64,000 nt of DNA from Pontibacillus sp. HMF3514 (GTDB lineage Bacteria > Bacillota > Bacilli > Bacillales > BH030062). Below are positions 27,187 through 35,337 of this stretch, piece after piece (position 1 is the first letter of the stretch; every line of letters starts with the position of its first letter). A program made the position numbers and the translations under genes. Location of the stretch: the NCBI RefSeq assembly GCF_009858175.1, contig NZ_CP047393.1, positions 1,178,001-1,242,000 of the forward strand, in the 5' to 3' direction. Under the pieces are notes generated by a model. That model did not search any database, was not told where the DNA came from, and saw only the letters and a program-made list of their open reading frames with translations.

Positions 27187-27510
27187 ATGCCTACATACAA
27201 CAAATTAGTACGAGATTTAATCCCTAACATTATTGAGAAAACTGGTAAAAATTATAGCACAACCATTCTATCGGATGAAGAATTCATAAAAGAATTAAAA
27301 ACGAAGCTGCAAGAGGAAGTAAATGAATACCTTGAAGCTGAGCATAATCAAGATGCTATAGAAGAATTAGCAGACATCATGGAATTAATGAAAGCTCTAG
27401 CTGATCACCATAACTCCTCTTTAGAACAAGTAGAGAAAGTACGTAAAAAGAAGGAGGAAAAGCGAGGGGCATTTAACGATAAAGTATTTTTAGTAGAGGT
27501 AGAGGATTGA
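27187..27510 (+). CDS. MazG-like NTP pyrophosphohydrolase
   Basis: A 107-residue all-alpha NTP pyrophosphohydrolase (MazG/HisE-like). NKLVRDLIPNIIEKTGK is the typical opening. The metal-binding motif EEVNEYLEA ... EELADIMELMKAL (ExxE then ExxD) is complete. It hydrolyses a nucleoside triphosphate to monophosphate and pyrophosphate. Its stop overlaps the start of the next helicase gene, so the two are coupled. ATG 27187 follows AAAGGGAG by eight bases. MazG-like enzymes in defence contexts may adjust nucleotide pools or remove alarm nucleotides. Confidence 0.85.
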   Translation: MPTYNKLVRDLIPNIIEKTGKNYSTTILSDEEFIKELKTKLQEEVNEYLEAEHNQDAIEELADIMELMKALADHHNSSLEQVEKVRKKKEEKRGAFNDKVFLVEVED

Positions 27511-29939
27511 TGACAGACACGAAACTTATCACCCAAGATCTACAGAACGAAATCATCTACCATATTCAGCATTCATCTACGATTTACTTACTTAGTGCTT
27601 TTGTGATGAAGTCAGGGGTGAGTATGATGTTGCCTGCTCTTCAAGAAGCGGCTCATAGAGGTGCTGATATAAAAATCTTAGCTGGTGATTATTTGTTCGT
27701 TAGTCAACCAGAAGCTATGGAGTTACTAACAGAGCTCCCTAATGATCAGGTAGAAGTTCGATTGTGGCAAAGTAACGGACGTTCATTTCACCCCAAAGCC
27801 TTTTTATTTAAACAAGAAGATGAGGGCTCTCTAATTGTGGGATCCTCAAACTTGTCACGTTCAGCTTTAACGAGCGGAGTAGAGTGGAACCTCTTTTTGA
27901 ATAAATCTGTATCTGAGGAGACCTACCAAGATTCTTTGGATCAATTTATTCACTTATTTTATGAATTCAATACAATGGAGATTAATAAAGAAACGGTAAA
28001 ACAATATAAAGTTCGATATGATGCCTTTCATGTGAAGCATCCAGATTTAGCTCGCAAATGGACGAAGAGTGAAGAAATTGAAATGACATTAGGTCCTGAA
28101 AATGAGTCCATTAAGTTAGTCAAATCTGAAGAAGAAACCTATACAACTAATCGAGACAAGCCTGAACCACGATTTGCTCAGCCAGAGGCGCTTGATTCTT
28201 TACATAACACAGTAGAGGAAGGCTATGACAAGGCCATGGTCGTTATGGCAACTGGGCTAGGGAAGACGTATCTAGCAGCTTTTTTTGCCGAGCACTTTGA
28301 TAGTGTCTTGTTCATTGCTCATCGGGAAGAAATTCTTCACCAGGCCAAAGCTTCTTTTGAGCATGTAAACCAGGGTAAGTCGGGCGGCATTTTTAATGGG
28401 AAAGTAAAAGATGGAGATCACCCAATGGTATTTGCATCGATTTTCACATTAAGCATTCGTGATCACTTATCTAATTTTAACCCAGATAGCTTTGACCTCA
28501 TTATCATCGATGAATTTCACCATGCATCCAGTAAGTCGTATCAAAACGTAATCCAGTACTTCCAACCGAAGTTTCTAATGGGAATAACCGCAACACCAGA
28601 ACGTACAGATGGCCAAGATGTGTTTGCGATTTGTGATGGGAATGTGGCCTATGAAATGAACTTTATCCAAGCGATCCAAAGAGGTTGGTTAGCTCCATTT
28701 CAGTATTATGGTGTTTATGATGAGATCGACTATGCTCAAATTACGTGGCTAGGAAACAAATATGACGAAGAAGAACTAGCTGAAGCACAATTACAGGAAA
28801 GCACAGCTGAGAACATTTTAGATAACTGGAAGAAACATAAACAAACTCGAACGCTGGTATTTTGTTCATCTATTAAACAGGCAACGTTTTTATCTGAGTA
28901 TTTTAATGAGCAAGGATACCAAACGATTAGCCTGCATTCCAAAACGAAGGATATTAGTAGAAAAGAAGCTATCCAAAAGCTAGAAACGAAACAAATTGAT
29001 GCCATATTTACTGTGGATGTATTCAATGAAGGTGTTGATATACCTGCAGTAGATACGATTTTATTTGTCCGTCCGACTGAATCATTAGTGGTGTTCACAC
29101 AGCAAATTGGTCGTGGTTTGAGAAAGCATCTAGAGAAAAATCACTGTACGATTATTGATTTGATTGGGAATTATCGAAATGCTGATGTGAAGTTAAGGCT
29201 TTTTGATACGAGTGATCAAGAGAGAAAAGGCAAGAAGGAATTCGAACCCATAACGCCTGATGGCTGTACAGTGCACCTAGATCCAAAAGCTATTGATCTG
29301 TTGGAGCATCTGCGTAAGAAAAGAAGCCCTCGAAAAGAACGTGTGAAAATGGACTTTGAGGAAGTGAAAAACCATCTGGGTCGACGTCCAACTTATTTGG
29401 AGATGCATTTGAATGGAACCGTGAATTCCAAAGAAATTAAAAACAACTTTAAGAGTTATGCTGGTTTTCTTGCGTGGGCAGAAGAACTTTCTGAGGAAGA
29501 GAAGCGAGTGTATCTTGATTATAAGAATTGGCTTGAAGAAGTAGAGTCAACTGGGATGAGTAAGAGTTATAAGATGGTTGTTTTGAAGTATATGTTGGAA
29601 CGAGGTCCTAGGGAATGGTATAAGCCTGTAACACCTACGGAAGTTGCGCCATACTTTCATAGATTTTTGATGGAGAAGCCTTATAGGAAACTTGCTGATT
29701 TTAATGATAAAGATTCAAGAAAGCTGTGGGAATATGATGAAAATAAAGTTGCTAGGTTAATCGCGAGAATGCCTATGACAAAATGGAGTGGATCTAGTAA
29801 AGAACTAGTCCTATTTGATGGAGAAACTTTCTCACTAGCTTTTAATATTGCTCCAGAAGATACCTTAATGTTGTATGAGATGACAAATGAGATTTGTGAA
29901 TATAGACTACACTGGCATTTTGAAAGAAAAAGTAAATAG
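27510..29939 (+). CDS. PLD-domain DEAD/DEAH (SF2) helicase
   Basis: An 809-residue protein. Residues 1-150 are a PLD-like nuclease-type domain with HPKAFLF near 93 and GSSNLSRSAL near 110, an HxK-type half site. The SF2 helicase core follows: Walker A ATGLGKT near 246, DEFHH near 333, TATPERTDG near 361, and the C-terminal helicase domain with QQIGRGLRK. The last ~230 residues (RRPTYLEMHLNG... onward) are a tail seen in this helicase group. It is coupled to the MazG-like gene by an ATGA overlap. It is likely a DNA-processing or defence enzyme; the biochemical activity is unproven. Confidence 0.85.
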   Translation: MTDTKLITQDLQNEIIYHIQHSSTIYLLSAFVMKSGVSMMLPALQEAAHRGADIKILAGDYLFVSQPEAMELLTELPNDQVEVRLWQSNGRSFHPKAFLFKQEDEGSLIVGSSNLSRSALTSGVEWNLFLNKSVSEETYQDSLDQFIHLFYEFNTMEINKETVKQYKVRYDAFHVKHPDLARKWTKSEEIEMTLGPENESIKLVKSEEETYTTNRDKPEPRFAQPEALDSLHNTVEEGYDKAMVVMATGLGKTYLAAFFAEHFDSVLFIAHREEILHQAKASFEHVNQGKSGGIFNGKVKDGDHPMVFASIFTLSIRDHLSNFNPDSFDLIIIDEFHHASSKSYQNVIQYFQPKFLMGITATPERTDGQDVFAICDGNVAYEMNFIQAIQRGWLAPFQYYGVYDEIDYAQITWLGNKYDEEELAEAQLQESTAENILDNWKKHKQTRTLVFCSSIKQATFLSEYFNEQGYQTISLHSKTKDISRKEAIQKLETKQIDAIFTVDVFNEGVDIPAVDTILFVRPTESLVVFTQQIGRGLRKHLEKNHCTIIDLIGNYRNADVKLRLFDTSDQERKGKKEFEPITPDGCTVHLDPKAIDLLEHLRKKRSPRKERVKMDFEEVKNHLGRRPTYLEMHLNGTVNSKEIKNNFKSYAGFLAWAEELSEEEKRVYLDYKNWLEEVESTGMSKSYKMVVLKYMLERGPREWYKPVTPTEVAPYFHRFLMEKPYRKLADFNDKDSRKLWEYDENKVARLIARMPMTKWSGSSKELVLFDGETFSLAFNIAPEDTLMLYEMTNEICEYRLHWHFERKSK

Positions 29940-30079
29940 AAATTTGTAAAAACTTTGCTGGATAAACATTCCCACTCATTAAAGTAAATTAAAGAAATGT
30001 TTAGGAGATACATGCGGGAAATCGCTGAAAAACTAGAAGCTTCGTTATATCACTCCACAATACCAATATCTAGGTTTAT

Positions 30080-30163
30080 AACCGGTTTGAAGAAGTATGG
30101 GAGAATGCCATCACTTTAAGTGATGAGTGGATCTGTGAATATGAGCGAGATTATACATTTTAA
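30080..30163 (+). pseudogene. Short C-terminal remnant of a lost gene
   Basis: A frame reading NRFEEVWENAITLSDEW then CEYERDY to a stop at 30161-30163 looks like a real protein tail, similar in style to ends of PLD-like or helicase-associated domains. Upstream in the same frame it is quickly closed. The rest of the 299-base gap 29940-30238 shows no other gene. Confidence 0.35.
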
Positions 30164-30238
30164 GATTCTAAACAAGAATTAAGCCAAGTAAAGGTTACCT
30201 TCAAAGTATAATTTAAATGTTATTGAAGAGGTGTTTTT

Positions 30239-31132
30239 TTGTTTATTATAATTGGGCAGAGAATTGACTATAATTCAAGTTATAAAGATATACCATTTAA
30301 AGAGTATCACTTTCCTAAGAAATATAGATATCAGGTCCAACAAGGAGATATATTTATTTATTACCAAGGTGATAGACATAAAAAGGAAAATAGATATTAT
30401 TATGGATGTGGATTAATAGGAGAAATCACAGTTTCTAACAATGGAGAGGATTACTTTGCTAAGATAGAAAAAGCATATAGATTTCCAAATAATGTTCCGA
30501 TTTATAATCCTGATGGAGGCTATTATGAATCAATAGGTTATCAACAAATTAGAAAAAAGGAAATTCCCGCATGGCAAAACTCTATAAGAAAATTATCTAT
30601 TACTGCATTTGAAGAGATTATACTGGCATCAAATTTAGAAAAAAGGTATATAGCAGAACTTTTTAATTCACCAATTAGGATAAAACCAAAAGAAAAAAGT
30701 AGTATTAAGGAAGTAATGAAAGGGATTACTGAACAAAAATTAGAGGGGATAATAGAAAATACGGGTGATGAAGAAATTAATGAAATACTTTCGACTCTAG
30801 ATAGTAAGGGTTCTATTGATATAAAACATGCCTTTCAAAAAGTTCGGAAAGCTAGTCGTAAAACAATTATCTCTTTAAAAGAGTTATATAATTATTCGTG
30901 TCAAATTTGCGGTTTCAATCATTCCGAACACTACGAAGTAAATGTATCTGAGGCACATCATATTGAATACTTTTCTGAAACTCAAAATCATCACCCAAAT
31001 AATTTGGTAATATTGTGCCCAACACACCATCGGTTAGTCCATGCAGGGGAAGCTATCTTTGATCGTGAAAGAAAAGTATTTATTTATAAGAATGGGTTCG
31101 AGGAACCTTTAATATTAAATTTCCATTTATAA
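30239..31132 (+). CDS. HNH endonuclease with PUA/EVE-like N-terminal domain
   Basis: A 297-residue protein. The first ~100 residues (GDIFIYYQG..., YYYGCGLIGEI) resemble PUA/EVE-type modified-base-reading folds. The C-terminal part is a zinc HNH nuclease: CQICGF near 220, EAHHIEYF near 237 and CPTHHRLVHAGE near 259. Translation starts at TTG 30239 behind GAAGAGGTG. It probably cuts DNA carrying a particular modification, a type IV-like role. It lies just upstream of the SNF2/GHKL system but is separated by about 500 bases, so it may be independent. Confidence 0.75.
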   Translation: MFIIIGQRIDYNSSYKDIPFKEYHFPKKYRYQVQQGDIFIYYQGDRHKKENRYYYGCGLIGEITVSNNGEDYFAKIEKAYRFPNNVPIYNPDGGYYESIGYQQIRKKEIPAWQNSIRKLSITAFEEIILASNLEKRYIAELFNSPIRIKPKEKSSIKEVMKGITEQKLEGIIENTGDEEINEILSTLDSKGSIDIKHAFQKVRKASRKTIISLKELYNYSCQICGFNHSEHYEVNVSEAHHIEYFSETQNHHPNNLVILCPTHHRLVHAGEAIFDRERKVFIYKNGFEEPLILNFHL

Positions 31133-31645
31133 TTTTAAAGTGAGAGAGTGCATTAGTTTATGCAGTTAGATATTATTCCAAATCCACCTTATTTAATATT
31201 AATGTACGAGAAGTTGTTTACTTATTCTAATCATGGCGAAAACCTAAGTATACAATGTGAAGTACGATTAACCTCTCGAATACGTATAAATCGAAATAGG
31301 CAATACTAGCTTTTCGTTTTAAAAATATATAATCTGTACATGCCTGCCATAAGCTTTTTTGACTGTAGTCTAATTATGTTACCATAGCTTAGCGGCTGCC
31401 ACTATATACTTTTCCAACTTTTAGAAACGTAAGAAACGTAAACCTCCCCGTGTTTATTATCTATAATTTTGGCTCCATTGATTTCCTGAGAGATAGGGAG
31501 GATAGCCATTGTTATGTGGCGCTAATAGAACAAGATCGATAAAGTGATGCTAAAGGTCTTAGTGAAAAAAAGATAGATTTGAAGAAAATCAACATAGTGA
31601 CTTTGATTTTCAAATATTTTATAATTATTATAAAATATTTGAAAA
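31133..31645. other. AT-rich gene-free spacer before the SNF2 gene
   Basis: No convincing gene. A 49-codon frame at 31160-31309 has no good ribosome-binding site and no recognisable similarity. The end (31590-31640) contains TATTTTATAATTATTATAAAATAT, shown here as a self-complementary AT-rich stretch, which could be part of the SNF2 operon promoter. Confidence 0.4.
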
Positions 31646-32368
31646 ATGGGGGTGGTAGAAATTAGTAACTACTGGGAAGTGGAGAACAATGACTATTTAG
31701 TTCTGGTGTCACAAGATGGGAGTAAACATTATCTTACAGCTCAAGAAATTTATTCAGTAGAATTTAAAGATAAGAAGGAAGTACATAACCTCGAAGTAAG
31801 TAAGCCATCCACTGATCTAGAAAAAGTGAATTTCTCCAAAGTTCCAATTGATATAAAACTTTTTTTGGAACCAATTGAAGAGAATGGTGAAATAAGGATA
31901 AACATCAGAATAGTTGAAGAACAAAACAAGGTAGAAATACCTATAAAAGACATAGACAGTTACAACAGAAGCCACGTGATTATTGATAATGTATGGCGCC
32001 CTTTTGTAAAAGGAGCTTTAAGAGAAATAAAGTCAATTCTGGAAAAGGCTTCAATTAATAATATAGGTAAAATAACAATTAAAGAATATATGGAATTGTT
32101 GAAGTTAGATAGTCCACTTGTAATAGATAATATTGACAATATTCCTCAGAAGAATTTTTATAAATCCCCTGATAAAAATATTTCTAACCCACTCTTCAAT
32201 GGACAATTGTATCCTTATCAAAAACAAGGTGTTAAGTGGTTGAATATGATTGTTAAAGATGAAGCGGGGTGTATATTAGCTGATGAGATGGGGCTGGGCA
32301 AAACAGCTCAGGTAATTGCAGTTTTAACCTCAGAATATCAAATGAATAAAAGTCCATCCCTGGTAGTT
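31646..32368 (+). pseudogene. SNF2-family helicase, N-terminal part (interrupted by IS)
   Basis: The first 241 codons of a SWI2/SNF2 ATPase. About 190 residues of an uncharacterised N-terminal domain lead into the helicase core: YPYQKQGVKWL (Q-like motif) and LADEMGLGKTAQVI (motif I, near 210), ending SPSLVV. Then an IS3-family element begins, adding about ten foreign residues before a stop at 32401. Removing the element and one TAGTT copy joins this part in frame to the second half. The start ATG 31646 lacks a good site; the GGGGGTGG at 31648 might serve a slightly later start. The intact protein would have about 645 residues. Confidence 0.88.
32364..32368. repeat. Target-site duplication, left copy
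   Basis: TAGTT at 32364-32368 is repeated at 33694-33698. The bases belong to the SNF2 codons for Val-Val and are duplicated on each side of the element. Confidence 0.8.
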
Positions 32369-32421
32369 TATAATGGACCCATAAATCTAGACACGAAATA
32401 AGGAGATGTTAAGGTAGGTTT

Positions 32422-32718
32422 ATGGGTAGAAGAAAAAGATATACATCAGAATTTAAATCCAAAATCGTGCTAGAAATCTTAAAAGAAGAGAAATCCATTT
32501 CCGAGATCTCTTCTGAACATGGAATTCATGTGAATCAACTACGCCAATGGCGGAAAGCAGCACTGGAACAAATGCCACAAATCTTTGAGACCAATAATAA
32601 GAAAGTGGATCAGATGAAAGAGGAGTATGAAAACCAAATTGAGAACCTATACGCCGAAGTAGGTCGTTTAACCACGCAGTTGTCGTGGCTTAAAAAAAAA
32701 TCTGGCATTAAAGACTAG
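32422..32718 (+). CDS. IS3-family transposase OrfA
   Basis: A 98-residue helix-turn-helix protein (RRKRYTSEFKSKIVLEILKE; ISEISSEHGIHVNQLRQWRK) followed by a leucine-zipper-like coiled coil. It is the DNA-binding part of an IS3 transposase. It ends beyond a run of nine A at 32692-32700, where the OrfB frame is already open; slippage there could make an OrfAB fusion. Confidence 0.92.
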   Translation: MGRRKRYTSEFKSKIVLEILKEEKSISEISSEHGIHVNQLRQWRKAALEQMPQIFETNNKKVDQMKEEYENQIENLYAEVGRLTTQLSWLKKKSGIKD

Positions 32719-32734
32719 AGCTGAACGAGTCTCC

Positions 32735-33541
32735 ATGATCGATTGGGAAGGCTCTGACCTCTCCATTAAAGCGCAAGCAGAATTACTCAGCTTAAATCGA
32801 ACCAGTCTTTATTATAAGCCTGTGGAGCCTTCACCTGAGGAGTTGATGATTAAGCATAAGATTGATGAAATCTACACTAAATATCCGTTTTTTGGATCCA
32901 GGCGAATCAAGGAGTTTCTTAAAAACGAAAAGATTTTCGTTAATCGAAAAACTGTGCAAGGTCATATGCGAGAAATGGGTATCGCTGGTATTTCACCTGG
33001 TCCAAACCTCAGTAAAAGGAATCAGCAGCATCGCATTTATCCTTATTTACTCAGAGGTCTGGCCATCACGCACCCCAATCACGTTTGGGGGATTGATATT
33101 ACCTATATTCGATTAGAGAAAAACTGGATGTATTTAGTCGCAATCATAGACTGGTATTCTCGGTATGTAATCAGTTGGGAACTGGATCAAACACTTGAAA
33201 TGGACTTTGTATTAGAAACTGTTAATAGGGCGCTATCTAATCATCAACCGATTATTTTAAACAGCGATCAGGGAAGCCATTTTACGAGCCCGCAATATAC
33301 AGATTTACTTAAGGAAAACGATATTAAAATCAGTATGGATGGGAAAGGGCGAGCCCTTGATAATATTATTACTGAGCGACTCTGGCGAACAGTCAAGTAT
33401 GAAGAAGTCTATTTAAAAGATTATACGAGCCCGAGAGAAGCCCGCAATGAGATTAATAGTTTTTTACATTTTTACAACCAAGAACGCCCTCACCAATCTT
33501 TAGGCTATCAACCCCCTGCCACTGTTTTTAGCCAATCTTAG
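32735..33541 (+). CDS. IS3-family transposase OrfB (DDE integrase core)
   Basis: A 268-residue catalytic part with an rve integrase domain. DDE residues are visible in WGIDITYI, LNSDQGSHFTSPQY and IITERLWRTVKYEEVYL. The N-terminal HTH_21 segment FFGSRRIKEFL is present. The frame is open upstream through the A9 tract (KKNLALKTRAERVSM), so the active form is probably an OrfAB fusion. The element appears complete and may still move. Confidence 0.92.
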   Translation: MIDWEGSDLSIKAQAELLSLNRTSLYYKPVEPSPEELMIKHKIDEIYTKYPFFGSRRIKEFLKNEKIFVNRKTVQGHMREMGIAGISPGPNLSKRNQQHRIYPYLLRGLAITHPNHVWGIDITYIRLEKNWMYLVAIIDWYSRYVISWELDQTLEMDFVLETVNRALSNHQPIILNSDQGSHFTSPQYTDLLKENDIKISMDGKGRALDNIITERLWRTVKYEEVYLKDYTSPREARNEINSFLHFYNQERPHQSLGYQPPATVFSQS

Positions 33542-33693
33542 GAGAGTCCTCCTCTCGTAAGAATCTATGATAGACATGAATCATCAAAGGTGGAATAATA
33601 CAATAAACCCCAGAACTCTCCTAGGTTCGTGTCATAGAAGTATTACCCCACCTTAAAAATTCAAATTCCGTGTCTTGACGAAAGGGTCCACCT

Positions 33694-33698
33694 TAGTT
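33694..33698. repeat. Target-site duplication, right copy
   Basis: TAGTT, identical to 32364-32368, at the right junction of the IS3 element. Confidence 0.8.
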
Positions 33699-34913
33699 GC
33701 TCCAGTATCATTATTAGAAAACTGGCGGAGAGAATTTGAAAAATTTGCTCCGAGTCTAAAAGTCTGTATCCATCAGGGTGGAAACCGTACAGGCTTTTAT
33801 AAAGATTTTTTAAATTTTAATGTAATACTAACTTCGTATGAAACCATTTTAAGAGACAATTCTTTATTTATGATGCTTAATTGGCATATAGTTATTGCAG
33901 ATGAAGCACAAGCTATTAAAAATCCAGTAGCAAGAAGAACAATAGCTATAAAAAATTTAAATAAAAAAATTAGTTTAGCAGTTACCGGCACCCCCATTGA
34001 AAATAACTTAATCGATTTATGGTCATTACTTGATTTTGTTTTGCCAGGATATATAGGTGAATTAAATCATTTTAAGAAGACTTATACTCAAGATGTTGAA
34101 AGTGCTTTGGAATTAGAGCCCTTAGTCTCACCATTAATACTTAAAAGGACTGTTACAGAAGTTGCAGGAGATCTTCCGGATAAGATTGAAGTACCTCAAG
34201 TGATTGAACTTAGACATCAAGAAGCTAAACTTTATGAGGATATAAGAGAGCAAATATTTGATGAATATGGGGATAATGCTAATTTAGTGTCATTAATTAA
34301 ACTTAGAATGTTTTGTGCACACCCTAATTTACAAACCAAAAGTGTATATAATCAACTACATGAATTCAGTAAATATGAGAGGTTAATAGAAATAGTTGAG
34401 GAAATAAGAGATAACAACGAAAAACTTATTATATTCACTTCATATAAAAAGATGACTGATTATATGGTTGATGACCTTAGTTCTAGGTTTGGTTTGTATT
34501 GTGATTTTATTGATGGGAGAGTAGATGTTACAGAAAGGCAAAAAATACTAGATGCATTTAGCGAAAGAAATGGAACTGCAATCTTAGTACTGAATCCTAA
34601 AGCAGCTGGTTCGGGTTTGAACATTACAGCTGCAAACCATGTAATACATTATAATTTAGAATGGAATCCAGCTATAGAGGATCAAGCTTCAGCTAGAGCT
34701 TATAGAAGAGGACAACAAAGACCTGTTACAATACATCGGCTTTTCTGCTCAGGAACTGTAGAAGAAATAATAAATGATAGGTTGAATAGAAAAAGAGATA
34801 TATCTAGTGCGGCTATAATAGGTACTGATGGTAGTGATGATGATAAAGCTGATATTTTACAAGGATTAGTTATGTCTCCTTTAACTAAAAAAAGAGCAGG
34901 TGATAGTTATTAA
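33699..34913 (+). pseudogene. SNF2-family helicase, C-terminal part (interrupted by IS)
   Basis: The second half of the split SNF2 ATPase. It opens APVSLLENWRREFEKFAP (motif Ia), then IVIADEAQAIK (DEAQ box, motif II), AVTGTPIENN (motif III), FTSYKKMTDYM, NPKAAGSGLNITAANHVIHY (motif V) and ASARAYRRGQQRPVTIHRL (motif VI). All catalytic motifs are intact, so only the insertion disables it. A stand-alone product from an internal ATG would lack Walker A. The next gene overlaps its end. Confidence 0.88.
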
Positions 34914-35337
34914 AACTTATAAAAATTATAAATTACAAATTATAAGCAAAATTTTAAGTCCAAACGACACCGGAGAAACGGGGGGACACCAAGCAGGGAT
35001 TTTAATTCCTAAGAGTAATCAAGTAATCAACTTTTTTCCGAATTTAGGTAATGATAAAAAGAATCCGAGAGTTAAGCTTCGATTTTATGATGATTATGGT
35101 GATTACTGGGATTTTATGTTTATTCATTATAATAATAAATTTTTTGAAGGAACTAGAGATGAGTACAGATTAACTGGGATGACATCTTTTATCAAACAAA
35201 ATAATTTAACTTCTGGAGACGAAATATTTTTATCACGTGATAACGATCAATTACATCTCAGTTACAAACAATCAAGCAATGAAGATTCACAAACAATTAT
35301 GAAATTAAGTAAAAGTTGGAAGGTGATTAAATTATGA
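34900..35337 (+). CDS. EcoRII-N / B3-like DNA-binding protein
   Basis: A 145-residue protein that resembles the N-terminal effector-binding pseudobarrel of EcoRII and the plant-B3-like fold of BfiI. GETGGHQAGILIPKSN and the end RLTGMTSFIKQNNLTSGDEI fit that domain. It would recognise a DNA sequence and give the system its target specificity. It starts at GTG 34900 inside the SNF2 3' end and its stop overlaps the next gene's ATG (ATGA). It is one of five same-direction, tightly packed genes. Confidence 0.7.
   Translation: MIVIKTYKNYKLQIISKILSPNDTGETGGHQAGILIPKSNQVINFFPNLGNDKKNPRVKLRFYDDYGDYWDFMFIHYNNKFFEGTRDEYRLTGMTSFIKQNNLTSGDEIFLSRDNDQLHLSYKQSSNEDSQTIMKLSKSWKVIKL

Larger units (their letters stand above)
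32369..33693 (+). mobile_element. IS3-family insertion sequence
   Basis: A 1325-base element flanked by TAGTT direct repeats. Its ends carry imperfect inverted repeats: TGGACCCATAAATCTAGACA inside the left end at 32374, and the complement of TGTCTTGACGAAAGGGTCCA at the right end at 33671-33690. It encodes OrfA and OrfB in two frames. The excised sequence restores an uninterrupted SNF2 frame, so the insertion appears recent. The subgroup was not assigned. Confidence 0.9.

Noticed and set aside
31160-31309. A 49-codon open frame before the SNF2 gene
   Set aside because: It has no credible ribosome-binding site and no recognisable sequence features; chance in AT-rich DNA is likely.
32374-33690. 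IS boundaries exactly at the TGGACCC inverted repeats
   Set aside because: The bases outside (TATAA left, CCT right) are not part of SNF2 and show no duplication; boundaries at 32369 and 33693 give a TAGTT duplication and restore the SNF2 frame.
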